Assembly (NCBI RefSeq): GCF_003428645.1
Contig: NZ_QVQH01000002.1
Coordinates: forward strand, 248,997-312,996
Length of the DNA: 64,000 bases
Reading direction: 5' to 3'
Origin: Geodermatophilus marinus
GTDB taxonomy: Bacteria > Actinomycetota > Actinomycetes > Mycobacteriales > Geodermatophilaceae
This document shows, one piece after another, positions 7,740 to 18,487 of the stretch. A program made the position numbers and the translations under genes. The notes below the pieces were generated by a model that searched no databases, had not been told where the DNA came from, and was given only the letters and a program-made list of their open reading frames with translations. How positions within the stretch are numbered: the first letter of the stretch is position 1; each line of letters opens with the position of its first letter.

Positions 7740-10040
7740 CTACCGGGGCAGCGGGACGGCGGGCACCCGGCGCCGGGCCAGCCAGGCGGTCAGCTCGTCG
7801 GCGGGCACCGCGGGCAGGTGCAGGTAGCCCTGGACGGCGTCCACGCCGGCCTGCTGCACGACGCGGAGCTGGGCGGGGTCCTCGACGCCCTCGGCCACCG
7901 TGGTGAGCCCGAGCCGGCGGGCCATCTGCGTCACCGCCTCCAGCACCGCGAGGTCGGCGGCCTCGGAGACCGCGCCCACGACGAAGGACCGGTCGATCTT
8001 CACCACGTCCACGGGGTAGGTGCGCAGGGTCGTCAGAGCCGACCAGCCGGTGCCGAAGTCGTCGACCGCCAGGCCGACGCCGAGCGCGTCGAGGGTGGTG
8101 AGGGTCGACCGCGCGGCCGCCGAGTCGAGCACCGTCGACTCGGTGATCTCCACGACCAGCCGCTCCGGCGCCAGGTCGTGCTCGGCGAGGCAGGCCCGCA
8201 CCAGCGGTACGAACCGGGGCGAGGCGAGCTGGGAGGGGGAGGCGTTGACGTGCACCGCCACCGGCAGCCCGCCGTCGGACCAGGCGGCGACGTCGGCGCA
8301 GGCCTGCCGCAGCACCTGCTCGCCCAGGGGGACCACGAGGCCGGTTCGCTCGGCCAGGTCGAGGAAGGCGCCCGGGCTCAACAGGCCGCGCACCGGGTGC
8401 GACCAGCGGACCAGCGCCTCCACCGCCGTGCAGCGGCCCCCGTGGGCGGCCACCACCGGCTGGTAGTGGACGACGACATCGCCGTCGTCGAGCGCCGCGC
8501 GCAGCTCGGCGGCCGGCGGTGCCGGTGCGGGGGTGTCGAGCAGGTCGGGCGTGAAGGCCTGCACCTGGTTCTTGCCGGCGCCCTTGGCCGCGTACATCGC
8601 CAGGTCGGCGGCCCGGACGGCGTCGCTCCCGGACGTCCCGGCGGTCAGGGCGGCCAGCCCGACGCTGGCGCCGACGCGCACGACCTGCCCGTCCAGCCGG
8701 ACGGGGGCGCTGAGCAGCTCCACCAGGCGGTGCCCGATCGCCGCGGCCTCGTCCTCGTCGGCGTCGCGCAGCAGCACGCCGAACTCGTCCCCGCCGAGCC
8801 GGGCGCACAGGTCCTGCGCCCGCAGCGCACCGACCACGCGGGCGGCCACGCGGCGTAGCAGCTGGTCGCCGGCGGCGTGCCCGAGCTCGTCGTTGACCCG
8901 CTTGAAGTCGTCGAGGTCGAGGAAGAGCACCCACGTCCCGGGCCCGGCGGTGCGGGCGGCGTCGTCGAGCGCGGAGGTGAAGGCGGTGCGGTTGGCCAGC
9001 CCGGTGAGCGGGTCGGTGAGCGCGAGGTCGGCGAGGTCGCGGTGGGCGGCGCTGACCCGCAGCGCGAGGGCTGCCTGGTTGTTCATGGACCGGATCGCCG
9101 TGACCGCGTCGGCGGGCACGCCCTCGGGGGCGCCGAGCAGCATCCACCGGCCCGGCGACGCGGGCATCGCCAGGCAGAGCCAGTCCGCGCCGAACCCGGC
9201 GGCCTCGGTCAGCGACGCGGGGTCGGGGACGACCCGCGGCAGGCCGTCGTCCGGGCCGACGGGCAGGACGGTGCGCGGCAGGTCGGCCGGCTCCTCGGCG
9301 AAGCCACCCGCGCAGCCGGTGACCTGCAGGGAACCGGGGCCGGCATCCACGACGACCAGGGCGCGCAGGCCGGGGGTCATCCGGCAGATCTCCCGGGTCG
9401 CCGCCCACGCACGCTGCCGGATCTCCACCGCGTCGGTGACCCCGATCAACCCGGCGCCCAGCGTGGCCAGCGCCGCGTCCCGCTCGCGGGTCCGCTCGGC
9501 GGTGAACAGCACCCGGGCCAGGTGCCGCGCGCCCACCGTGGTGATGACCACGATCGGCAGCGCGCCGAGCACCGAGGTCTCCAGGGGCGCGTGCTCCGGC
9601 AACGCCGGGCCGGCCAGCATCGCGGTCACCAGGGCGGCGCAGACCCCGGTGACGTAGCCGGCGAGCTGGCGGCCGGAGCCGTACACGGCCCGCGACCACA
9701 GCGCCGGGAAGGCGGTCGCCAGGGCGACCGACGGCCCGGGGCAGACGGCGGCCAGCGCGGCCAGCCCCGTCACCTCGAGGGCGTCGAGCGCCGGGGTGAC
9801 GCGGCCGGTGGCGTAGCGGCGGGTCCACGGTCCGATCTGGGCCACCAGGGCCCAGGCGAGCAGCACCGGGCCCGCCGGGCCCACCCGGCCCACCACGGGG
9901 ATCGCCGCCGGCACGGTGAGCAGCAGGGACAGGACGGCCAGCAGGTGGAACAGCCACCGGGTGCGCCCGACCAGCTCGGTCGGCCGGGCCAGGTGCCGGC
10001 GCACCCGGCGCAACGACGTCCGCAGCACGGTGCTCGCCAC
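7740..10040 (-). CDS. membrane-bound diguanylate cyclase/phosphodiesterase (GGDEF-EAL)
   Basis: A 766-residue cyclic-di-GMP turnover protein. Residues 1 to about 200 contain several hydrophobic helices, then comes a region with GAF-like features, a GGDEF domain (catalytic GGDEFGVLL near residue 415, preceded by DPLTGLANR) and an EAL domain (VEALVRW near residue 540, with DDFGTGWSAL and the metal-binding Glu in ITESTV). Both signature motifs look intact, so both synthesis and breakdown activities are possible. The RxxD inhibitory site was not clearly placed. The GTG start overlaps its GGAGAG ribosome site closely, so the GTG at 10028 is an alternative. Confidence 0.92.
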   Translation of the reverse strand: MASTVLRTSLRRVRRHLARPTELVGRTRWLFHLLAVLSLLLTVPAAIPVVGRVGPAGPVLLAWALVAQIGPWTRRYATGRVTPALDALEVTGLAALAAVCPGPSVALATAFPALWSRAVYGSGRQLAGYVTGVCAALVTAMLAGPALPEHAPLETSVLGALPIVVITTVGARHLARVLFTAERTRERDAALATLGAGLIGVTDAVEIRQRAWAATREICRMTPGLRALVVVDAGPGSLQVTGCAGGFAEEPADLPRTVLPVGPDDGLPRVVPDPASLTEAAGFGADWLCLAMPASPGRWMLLGAPEGVPADAVTAIRSMNNQAALALRVSAAHRDLADLALTDPLTGLANRTAFTSALDDAARTAGPGTWVLFLDLDDFKRVNDELGHAAGDQLLRRVAARVVGALRAQDLCARLGGDEFGVLLRDADEDEAAAIGHRLVELLSAPVRLDGQVVRVGASVGLAALTAGTSGSDAVRAADLAMYAAKGAGKNQVQAFTPDLLDTPAPAPPAAELRAALDDGDVVVHYQPVVAAHGGRCTAVEALVRWSHPVRGLLSPGAFLDLAERTGLVVPLGEQVLRQACADVAAWSDGGLPVAVHVNASPSQLASPRFVPLVRACLAEHDLAPERLVVEITESTVLDSAAARSTLTTLDALGVGLAVDDFGTGWSALTTLRTYPVDVVKIDRSFVVGAVSEAADLAVLEAVTQMARRLGLTTVAEGVEDPAQLRVVQQAGVDAVQGYLHLPAVPADELTAWLARRRVPAVPLPR

Positions 10041-10246
10041 CTCTCCACCCGCGCAGCCGCGCCCGGGCGGGGCGGCTGCTGCAGGGGACGGCAGGCCGGT
10101 GCCCGCGCTGGACGGCGGGGCGCCGCGGGCTCACCCGCGCGGGGGATCCCGCCCGCGGCCGGGTTCCACGACCGGGCCGTGAACAGTCCGTTGAGGTCCC
10201 GTTGCGGCCCTGGCGCCGCGGTCCCGGGCCGCGCGACCGTGGGGTC

Positions 10247-10564
10247 GTGGTCCCCCTCGCCGTGCTCCTGCTCGTCGTGGCCGCTGCGCTCGCGGCCGGC
10301 GCGGGGGTGCTGATGGCCCGGTCCCGGGTGCCCCGCGACGACGCCGCGGACGAGTCCACGGACTCCCGCGGCACGGCCGGGTTGGTCCTGGCCGTCCTGG
10401 CGGTGCTCGCGGCCGCGGCCGGCGCGGCCGGGCTGGACCGGACCGGCTCGGCGGCGCCGTTCGTGCTCGGCGCCTTCGTCGTCCTGGTGCCGCTGGCCGG
10501 GGCGGCCGTCTGGGGCCGCCTGCGGGACCCGGGACGGGTCGGGGCGGGCCCGCCCCGGCGCTGA
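10247..10564 (+). CDS. small membrane protein of unknown function
   Basis: A product of about 105 residues with an N-terminal hydrophobic helix (VPLAVLLLVVAAALAAGAGVLMA), a short charged Asp-rich stretch and two more hydrophobic segments, so probably three membrane spans. I recognise no family. The start is uncertain: GTG 10247 places the helix at the N-terminus, while TTG 10202 would add 15 Arg-rich residues. It is divergent from the GGDEF-EAL gene and converges with the thioesterase gene 17 bp away. Confidence 0.5.
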   Translation: MVPLAVLLLVVAAALAAGAGVLMARSRVPRDDAADESTDSRGTAGLVLAVLAVLAAAAGAAGLDRTGSAAPFVLGAFVVLVPLAGAAVWGRLRDPGRVGAGPPRR

Positions 10565-10581
10565 GCCGGGGCGCGGGCGCG

Positions 10582-11133
10582 TCACCCCGCCAGGGGGAAG
10601 ACCAGCAGCGAGCTCGACGCCGTCGCCACCGTGCGGCCCGCGGCGTCGGTGACCTCGCCCTCGGCGAAGGCGACGCGCCGGCCGGGCTTGGTGACCCGCC
10701 CGACCGCGGTCAGCGGCCCGCTGGAGGCGTGCACCGCCCGCAGGTAGTTCACCTTGATCTCGATGGAGGTGTACCCGGTGCCGCGCGGCAGCGTGGTGTG
10801 CACCGCGCAGCCGGCGACCGTGTCCAGCAGCGTGCACACCAGCCCGCCGTGGACGACGCCGATCGGGTTGTAGGCCGACTCGTCGAGGGCGCAGGAGAAC
10901 TCGACGCGGCCCTCCTCGACGGCGACGACGTCCATCGCGAACAGCCGGGCGATGGGCGGCGGGGGCAGGGTGCCGTCGGCGATCGCGCGCAGCGCCTCCA
11001 GACCGCTGCGCTCCAGGGCGCCGGCGGCCACCAGCATCGGGTCGTGCCAGGTCACCGTGCGGGAGCGCGGCTCGCCCCAGGCGGCCGGGCCGGGCTCGGG
11101 CAGGGACTCGGGGAGGGCCTCGGAGGTCGTCAC
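10582..11133 (-). CDS. PaaI-type hotdog thioesterase
   Basis: A 183-residue acyl-CoA thioesterase of the PaaI/YdiI hotdog superfamily. The core YNPIGVVHGGLVCTLLDTVAG holds the HGG(x)n D/E catalytic pattern, followed by TSIEIKVNYLRAV and the closing SSSLLVFP strand. An N-terminal SRTVTWHDP extension is typical of the actinobacterial branch. It probably hydrolyses CoA esters in the cytosol; the acyl group is unknown. GTG 11133 has a weak ribosome site. The gene lies downstream of sdhB but is separated from it by a strong hairpin, so it is likely transcribed independently. Confidence 0.82.
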   Translation of the reverse strand: MTTSEALPESLPEPGPAAWGEPRSRTVTWHDPMLVAAGALERSGLEALRAIADGTLPPPPIARLFAMDVVAVEEGRVEFSCALDESAYNPIGVVHGGLVCTLLDTVAGCAVHTTLPRGTGYTSIEIKVNYLRAVHASSGPLTAVGRVTKPGRRVAFAEGEVTDAAGRTVATASSSLLVFPLAG

Positions 11134-11180
11134 CCAGCTAGGTTCGCACACCGAACCCAGGCTGGTCCAGCGGGCGCCGG

Positions 11181-11227
11181 GACGATCACGGCGCCGGGAC
11201 CGCGGTGGTCCCGGCGCCGTGATCGTC
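11181..11227. terminator. perfect 21-bp inverted repeat, sdhCAB terminator
   Basis: Arms 11181-11201 and 11207-11227 are perfectly complementary around a 5-base loop. The element lies 39 bp beyond the sdhB stop codon, in the position expected for an operon terminator. There is no T-tract on either side. Confidence 0.75.
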
Positions 11228-11266
11228 CATCGGCACCGGTGGGCCCCCGGTCGGGGGCCGGGGTGC

Positions 11267-12078
11267 TCAGCTCTTCGGCCGCGCGCCGGCGCGCAGGGCG
11301 CCGAGCAGGTCGTGGTTGAGCCGGGAGATCGTCTCCATCGAGATGCCCTTGGGGCAGGCCGCGGAGCACTCGCCGATGTTGGTGCAGCCGCCGAACCCCT
11401 CGCGGTCCTGCTGGGCCACCATGTTGACCACCCGGTCGTTGCGCTCGGGCTGGCCCTGGGGCAGCAGGCCCAGGTGCGAGACCTTGGCCGCGGTGAACAG
11501 CATCGAGGAGGCGTTCGGGCAGGCCGCCACGCAGGCGCCGCAGCCGATGCAGGTGGCCGCGTCGAAGGCCGCGTCGGCGTCCTTCTTGGGCACCGGGACC
11601 GAGTGGGCCTCGGGGGCGGTCCCGGTCGGGGCGCTGATGTAGCCACCGGCCTGGATGATCCGGTCGAACGCCCGCCGGTCGACGGCGAGGTCCTTGATGA
11701 CCGGGAAGGCGGTGGCCCGCCACGGCTCGATGTCGATCGTGTCGCCGTCCTTGAACGACCGCATGTGCAGCTGGCACGTGGTCGTCTGCTCCGGCCCGTG
11801 CGCCATGCCGTTGATCATGACGCCGCACATGCCGCAGATGCCCTCGCGGCAGTCGTGGTCGAAGGAGACGGGGTCGCCGCCCTCCATGATGATGTGCTCG
11901 TTGAGCACGTCGAGCATCTCCAGGAAGGACATGTCCGGCGAGATGTCGTCGAGCTCGTAGGTCACCATCTTGCCCTTGACCGAGGGGTTCGGCTGCCGCC
12001 AGACCCGCAGGGTCAGGTGCATCCCCCGGCCGGGCTCGACGGTCGACCCGACGTGGGTGGCGTCCTCACGTGTGGCTG

Positions 12079-12082
<4 letters not shown>
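11267..12082 (-). CDS. sdhB: succinate dehydrogenase / fumarate reductase iron-sulfur subunit
   Basis: A 271-residue electron-transfer subunit of complex II, on the cytoplasmic face of the membrane. It has an N-terminal plant-type ferredoxin domain with [10 protein letters not shown] and a distal Cys for the [2Fe-2S] centre, then [12 protein letters not shown] and [15 protein letters not shown] for the [4Fe-4S] and [3Fe-4S] centres. The [10 protein letters not shown] start block and length match the type-B (Bacillus/actinobacterial) enzymes. The GTG start overlaps the sdhA stop as GTGA, so the pair is translationally coupled. Last gene of sdhCAB. Confidence 0.95.
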
Positions 12083-14025
<1,943 letters not shown>

Positions 14026-14037
14026 CGTTGCCTCCGG

Positions 14038-14748
14038 TCAGTCGATGACGCCGAACAGGACGGCGAAGGGGGTGAGCAGGAAACCGCCGATCAGCACCAC
14101 GGAGAAGACGAGGGCGAAGGCGTTGACGGTCCGCTCGCGCCGCTTGTTGCTCTGGCCGAGGGTCTGCGTGGCGCTCCAGATGCCGTGGCGCAGGTGCATG
14201 CCCAGCAGGACCAGCGCGATGATGTAGAACGCGGTGGCGAAGGGGTTGGAGAAGCTGGCCACCAGCCGCTCGTACGGCGTGCTGTCGTAGCCCTCGGGGT
14301 TCGCCACACCCAGGGTGAGGTCGAGGACGTGGTAGACGATGAACAGCCCGACGATCACCCCGCCCCAGCGCATGGTCCGCGAGGCGTAGCTCTGGGCCAC
14401 GGGCTTCTTGGTCACGTAGCCCTGTGGGCGGGCGCGCTTGGCCTGGCGCCACAGGGAGATCGCCGCCCAGAAGTGCGCGACCACCGCCACCAGCAGCACG
14501 ATCCGGATGACCCACAGCGTCGTCGCGCCGGGGAGGGCGGGATTGCCGACGGTGCGGATCCAGCCGGAGTAGGAGTTGAAGGCCTCGGCTCCCGAGAACG
14601 CCTTGAGGTTCCCGATCATGTGCACGATCAGGTACAGCACCATCACGATGCCGCTGACCGCCATGATCGCCTTCTTCGCGACCGAGTTCGTCTTCGCTGC
14701 CTTGGGGGTCCTGCGCTGACCCGGCTGCGTCACCGTCACCACGTGCAC
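14038..14748 (-). CDS. sdhC: succinate dehydrogenase cytochrome b membrane anchor
   Basis: A single large anchor of about 236 residues with five hydrophobic helices, the type-B arrangement in which one subunit replaces SdhC plus SdhD. Helix histidines for two hemes can be seen (LIVHMIGNLK, VVAHFWAA, IVYHVLDL, GMHLRHGIWS). Four in-frame GTG codons cluster at 14748-14731, so the exact start is uncertain; no strong ribosome site precedes any of them, and a leaderless start is possible. First gene of the operon. Confidence 0.9.
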   Translation of the reverse strand: MHVVTVTQPGQRRTPKAAKTNSVAKKAIMAVSGIVMVLYLIVHMIGNLKAFSGAEAFNSYSGWIRTVGNPALPGATTLWVIRIVLLVAVVAHFWAAISLWRQAKRARPQGYVTKKPVAQSYASRTMRWGGVIVGLFIVYHVLDLTLGVANPEGYDSTPYERLVASFSNPFATAFYIIALVLLGMHLRHGIWSATQTLGQSNKRRERTVNAFALVFSVVLIGGFLLTPFAVLFGVID

Positions 14749-14800
14749 AAAGTTAGGCCGCGACCGTGTTGTCGGCCACGTAGACGCCCGGTGAAAAAGC

Positions 14801-14819
14801 TCTCGTAAGGCTGTCCTAA
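14801..14819. promoter_or_regulatory. possible DtxR/IdeR-type iron box in sdhC upstream region
   Basis: This 19-bp stretch matches the known IdeR/DtxR consensus (TTAGGTTAGGCTAACCTAA) at 13 of 19 positions, best in the right half (GGCT..CCTAA). It lies between the divergent sdhC and molybdoprotein genes. Control of an iron-sulfur enzyme by iron would make sense, but this is a hand alignment only. Confidence 0.3.
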
Positions 14820-14868
14820 CCCGTCCGTGGTATGCAGCGGCCACGAGACCCATCCGAGGGAGGACGAC

Positions 14869-15477
14869 ATGGCCGGACCCACGCGGGGCTTCCTGGGCCG
14901 ACGCCGCGACCGGGATCCCCGTCTCCCCCCCGGTCAGTACGACGTCGGCGCGGACTGGCCGGTGCTCACCGCCGAGCCGACGCCGCGGATCGTCCCCGAG
15001 ACCTGGAGCGTGACCGTCGACGGCCGGGTGGGGTCGCCGACCACGTGGACCTGGGCGGAGGTGCACCGGCTGCCGCGCTCGGAGTACCGGGGCGCCATCC
15101 ACTGCGTCACCACCTGGTCGAGGTTCGACACCTGGTTCGCGGGCGTCTCCGTCGACACCTTGCTGGAGGCGGCCCGGCCGACCGACGAGGCGCGGTTCGT
15201 GGTGGCCACGTCGAAGACGGGTTACACCACCAACCTGCCGCTCGAGCACGTCCTCGGCGGGAAGGCGTGGCTGGTCTGGGAGCACGACGGCCGGCCGCTG
15301 CCGGTCGAGCACGGTGGGCCGGTGCGGCTGCTCGTCCCGCACCTGTACTTCTGGAAGAGCGCGAAGTGGGTCACCCGGCTGACCCTGCTGACCCGCGACC
15401 AGCCGGGGTTCTGGGAGCAGAACGGCTACCACGACCTCGGCGACCCCTGGCGCCAGCAGCGCTACCAGGGTGATTGA
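14869..15477 (+). CDS. sulfite-oxidase-like molybdopterin-dependent oxidoreductase
   Basis: A 202-residue protein of the oxidoreductase molybdopterin-binding family (sulfite oxidase/MsrP fold). The Mo-ligating Cys is in AIHCVTTWSRFDTWF (about residues 76-90), and the family blocks TSKTGYTTNLPLEHV, HGGPVRLLVPHLYFWKSAKW and GYHDLGDPW follow. No Tat signal is visible, so unlike MsrP it is probably cytosolic. ATG 14869 has a GAGGGAGGAC ribosome site; the longer frame from 14827 is not used. It overlaps the next gene by 8 bases, which supplies the likely electron partner. Confidence 0.9.
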   Translation: MAGPTRGFLGRRRDRDPRLPPGQYDVGADWPVLTAEPTPRIVPETWSVTVDGRVGSPTTWTWAEVHRLPRSEYRGAIHCVTTWSRFDTWFAGVSVDTLLEAARPTDEARFVVATSKTGYTTNLPLEHVLGGKAWLVWEHDGRPLPVEHGGPVRLLVPHLYFWKSAKWVTRLTLLTRDQPGFWEQNGYHDLGDPWRQQRYQGD

Positions 15478-16222
15478 AGGACCCCGTCCTCCTCACCCCT
15501 CGCAGGCTCGGGGCGGGCCTCGGGACGGGACCAGGGGGATCACGTCCTGGCGGACGGCGACGGTGGCCGGGGTCCGCCGTCCGGTGCCCCGCTCGGTGCA
15601 GCTGCGCCTCGACGTCGCCGACCGGGTCGACCACCTGCCCGGCCAGCACTACGTCGTCCGCCTCACCGCCCCGGACGGCTACACCGCGCAGCGCTCCTAC
15701 TCCGTCGCCTCCGCGCCGGGTGATCCGCTGGTCGAGCTGTTCGTCGAGCGGCTCGACGACGGCGAGGTGTCCACCCACCTCGCCGACGTCGTCGAGCCCG
15801 GCGACGAGCTGGAGGTGCGCGGCCCGATCGGCGGCTGGTTCGTGTGGGACGGCGCGACGCCGGCGCTGCTGGTCGCCGGGGGAGTCGGCGTCGTGCCGTT
15901 CGTGTCGATGGTGCGCACCGCCGCCGAGCTCGGCCGCACCGACCTCCTGCGCGTGGCCGTCTCCACGCGGACGCTGGCCGAGCTCGCCTACGCCGACGAG
16001 CTGGCCGCTGCCGGTGCCCTCGTCGTCACCACTCGCGAGCCGCACGGCATCCGGCCCGCCGGCCGGCTCGCCCCGGCCGACCTGGTGCCGCTGTGGGAGC
16101 CGGGGCAGACCTGCTACGTCTGCGGGTCGGCGGCCTTCGCCGAGGCGGCCTCCCAGCTGCTGCTCGGCCTGGGGGTGCCGGCGACGTCGATCCGGGTGGA
16201 GCGCTTCGGCCCCAACGGCTGA
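15470..16222 (+). CDS. FAD-binding ferredoxin-NADP reductase-type oxidoreductase
   Basis: A 250-residue flavin reductase with an N-terminal FAD beta-barrel (GQHYVVRLTAPDG, then RSYSVAS for FAD binding) and a C-terminal NAD(P) domain (LLVAGGVGVVPFVSMVR, CYVCGSAAFAEAAS). It probably passes electrons from NAD(P)H to the molybdoprotein encoded upstream. GTG 15470 overlaps that gene's stop; the first 30 residues are low-complexity, but the conserved SWRTATV block leaves no good later start. No iron-sulfur domain is attached. Confidence 0.87.
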   Translation: MIEGPRPPHPSQARGGPRDGTRGITSWRTATVAGVRRPVPRSVQLRLDVADRVDHLPGQHYVVRLTAPDGYTAQRSYSVASAPGDPLVELFVERLDDGEVSTHLADVVEPGDELEVRGPIGGWFVWDGATPALLVAGGVGVVPFVSMVRTAAELGRTDLLRVAVSTRTLAELAYADELAAAGALVVTTREPHGIRPAGRLAPADLVPLWEPGQTCYVCGSAAFAEAASQLLLGLGVPATSIRVERFGPNG

Positions 16223-16233
16223 CCGGCCGCCGT

Positions 16234-16257
16234 CCCCGCGTCCAGGCCGCCGCGGGG
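16234..16257. terminator. hairpin after the molybdoprotein/flavin reductase pair
   Basis: Complementary 7-base arms at 16234-16240 and 16251-16257 flank a 10-base loop just after the flavin reductase stop. Probable terminator of the two-gene unit. Confidence 0.35.
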
Positions 16258-16277
16258 CCAGCGGGAGAATCGGCCGC

Positions 16278-16793
16278 ATGAACGCCCGGGTGAGCGCGGT
16301 GTCGGCCGTCGACGAGGAGCTCCGCCGCTGGCTGCTCGCCTGCTGGACCGACGTCAGCAACGCGGGCGGGGCGGTCGGCTTCGTCCCCCCGGTGACGCCC
16401 GACGAGGTCGCCCCGGTCCTGGACGCGCTCATCGGCCGGGTCGAGCAGGGGCGCGAGGTGCTCGCCGTGCTCGAGGTGGACGGCGCGCGGGCCGGCTTCG
16501 CGGTCCTCTCGCTCTCCCAGAGCCCGCTGCGGCAGCACTGGGCGACCGTGCTGCGGGTGCAGGTGCACCCGGACCTCCAGGGCGAGGGGCTGGGCCGCGT
16601 CCTGCTCGCGGGCGTGCACGACCTCGCCCGGGCGCGCGGGCTGGAGTTCCTGCACCTGACCGTGCGCGGCGGCACCGGGATCGAGTCCTTCTACGAGCGG
16701 CTCGGTTACCGGGAGTTCGGCCGGATGGCCGGCGCGATCCGGGTCGCGCCCGGTGACGACCGCGACGAGCTGCACCTCACCTGCCGGCTCTGA
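16278..16793 (+). CDS. GNAT family N-acetyltransferase
   Basis: A 171-residue single-domain acetyltransferase. Motif A is VRVQVHPDLQGEGLGRVLLAGVHDLAR-like (QGEGLGR near residue 105), binding acetyl-CoA pyrophosphate, and the C-terminal ESFYERLGYREFGRM is the usual GNAT motif B. ATG 16278 is preceded by GGGAGAA. The acceptor substrate is unknown. It converges with the monooxygenase-like gene. Confidence 0.87.
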   Translation: MNARVSAVSAVDEELRRWLLACWTDVSNAGGAVGFVPPVTPDEVAPVLDALIGRVEQGREVLAVLEVDGARAGFAVLSLSQSPLRQHWATVLRVQVHPDLQGEGLGRVLLAGVHDLARARGLEFLHLTVRGGTGIESFYERLGYREFGRMAGAIRVAPGDDRDELHLTCRL

Positions 16794-16833
16794 GCGCGGG
16801 CCGGTCCCTGCGCGACCTCGGCCGAGCCGCCCG

Positions 16834-17532
16834 TCACGCGAGCGGGTCGCGGCCACCGATCGTGCCCTCGGCGTCGAGGACCCCGAGCCGGGCGAACAGC
16901 TCCTCGGCGTACCAGCCCTCCCGGGCGGTGCGGGCGACGACCTCCCGGTGCGGGGCCCGGCGGTGGGCGAAGGCGCCGAGGGCCGCGGCCGAGTCCCACA
17001 GGCTGAACGTGCCCTGCAGGCCCAGCGGCGCCTCCCCGATGCCGATCGCCAGCCGCAGCCCCGGGCTGGCGTGCAGGTCGGCCGAGACCGGCGGGACGGC
17101 CCGCCAGAACGACAGCGCCCTGCGGGGGACCAGCCGGGCGCGGGTGACCGCGGCGACCGGGCCGTCCCAGCGCTGGGGCCACGGCCGGCCGAAGGGCTCC
17201 TGCCGCGACCACAGCCCGCGGGCGGTCAGCGGGCGCAGCCGGACCGACCACTCCTCGTCGGCCAGCCGGCGCCACCGCCCGGGGACGGCGCCGCGGGAGA
17301 ACTGCTCGGCCGCCCGGGCGTCGTCCCAGACGGCGAGCAGCGCCCAGCGGCGGGGGTCGGCGTCGGAGAGGGTGAAGGTGCGCCCGCTGCCGGTGCCGAG
17401 CAGCTTGGCGAACCGCAGCCCCGGGGTGCGGCGCAGCGCCCGGCGGTCGGCGGCCATGCGCAGCAGCGCGCCCGGCACCGCCCGGGTCGGCACGCCCCAG
17501 ACGTGCAGGGTCGCGATCCGTCGGGAGGTCAC
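16834..17532 (-). CDS. spheroidene monooxygenase-like (CrtA family) protein
   Basis: A 232-residue protein resembling the CrtA/spheroidene monooxygenase family: N-terminal IATLHVWGVP, then GLRFAKLLGTGSGRTF, WALLAVWDDARAAEQF and a late QGTFSLWDS. Many actinobacterial members have no known link to carotenoids, so the substrate is open, though a desaturase-type carotenoid gene lies 40 kb away at 56713-58224. The GTG start at 17532 has GGGGAGG in front. Confidence 0.6.
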   Translation of the reverse strand: MTSRRIATLHVWGVPTRAVPGALLRMAADRRALRRTPGLRFAKLLGTGSGRTFTLSDADPRRWALLAVWDDARAAEQFSRGAVPGRWRRLADEEWSVRLRPLTARGLWSRQEPFGRPWPQRWDGPVAAVTRARLVPRRALSFWRAVPPVSADLHASPGLRLAIGIGEAPLGLQGTFSLWDSAAALGAFAHRRAPHREVVARTAREGWYAEELFARLGVLDAEGTIGGRDPLA

Positions 17533-17667
17533 CCACCGATCCTCCCCGACGGGGGTCACCCGCCGCCGTGCCCGGGTGTGCCGGTGGGCGCGCAGCGGGT
17601 AGTCCCCACCGCCGTCACCGCGGGCACCTCCACCGGGAGCCCGGTCGGCCGTCATCGAGGAGGGCAC

Positions 17668-18480
17668 GTGGCCGAGGACACCCGGGAGGAACTGGGGGAG
17701 ACCGACGCCCCGGCCGAGGACGAGGTCGCCGAGGCGTTCGACCGCATCGTCGACGAGGGGGCCCAGCGGCTGCACCGCTCGTGGCGGGAGGTCCTGGCCA
17801 CGGGCCTGGCGGGCGGCATCGAGATCGCCACCGGGGTCGTCGCGCTGCTGGCCGTCTACGCCGAGACCGGTAGCCACCTGCTGGCCGGGCTGGCCTTCAG
17901 CATCGGCTTCATCGCCCTCGCGCTGGCGCGCAGCGAGCTGTTCACGGAGGGCTTCCTCGTGCCCGTGACCGCGGTGGTCGCCGGCCGGGCCAGCGGTCCC
18001 ATGCTGGCCAAGCTCTGGGCGGGCACCCTGGTCGCCAACCTCGTCGGCGGCTGGGCGGTGATGTGGCTGGTCGTGCGCGCACTGCCCGAGCTCGGCGGCA
18101 CCGCGGTCGAGTCCTCGGCCGACTTCGTCGACGCCCCCCTCGACCTGCGCGCGGTCTGCCTCGCCCTGCTCGCCGGCATCGTCATCACGCTCATGACGCG
18201 GATGCAGCACGGCGCGGACTCGGAGGCGGGCAAGATGGTGGCCTCGGTGATCGGCGGCTTCCTGCTGGCCGGCCTCGTGCTGTTCCACTCCGTCCTGGAC
18301 TCGCTGATCATCTTCGCCGCCCTGCACGCCGGTGCGCCGTTCGGCTACGGCGCCTGGCTGGCCTGGTTCTGGTACGTCGCGCTGCTCAACCTGGTCGGCG
18401 GGCTGCTGGTGGTGACCGCCCTGCGCCTGGTCCGCAGCAAGGAGCTCATCGAGCGGGAGCGCGCGTCGGCACGGTCGTGA
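17668..18480 (+). CDS. formate/nitrite transporter (FNT) family channel
   Basis: A 270-residue FNT-family membrane protein, related to FocA and NirC pentameric anion channels. An acidic cytosolic N-terminus of about 45 residues precedes six hydrophobic helices with family landmarks SELFTEGFL and the long loop FHSVLDSLIIFAALHAG. GTG 17668 has GAGGAGGG in front and rejects the long upstream read-through. Formate, nitrite or another small anion could be carried; no formate or nitrite enzyme is adjacent. Confidence 0.85.
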   Translation: MAEDTREELGETDAPAEDEVAEAFDRIVDEGAQRLHRSWREVLATGLAGGIEIATGVVALLAVYAETGSHLLAGLAFSIGFIALALARSELFTEGFLVPVTAVVAGRASGPMLAKLWAGTLVANLVGGWAVMWLVVRALPELGGTAVESSADFVDAPLDLRAVCLALLAGIVITLMTRMQHGADSEAGKMVASVIGGFLLAGLVLFHSVLDSLIIFAALHAGAPFGYGAWLAWFWYVALLNLVGGLLVVTALRLVRSKELIERERASARS

Positions 18481-18487
18481 CGGGGCG

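Noticed and set aside
6832..10374. A very long minus-strand open frame of 1180 codons over the GGDEF-EAL region
   Set aside because: Only its C-terminal end (the ADC-like protein) is a recognisable protein; the rest is Arg/Pro/Gly-rich shadow of the GGDEF-EAL gene in another frame, as expected for GC-rich DNA.
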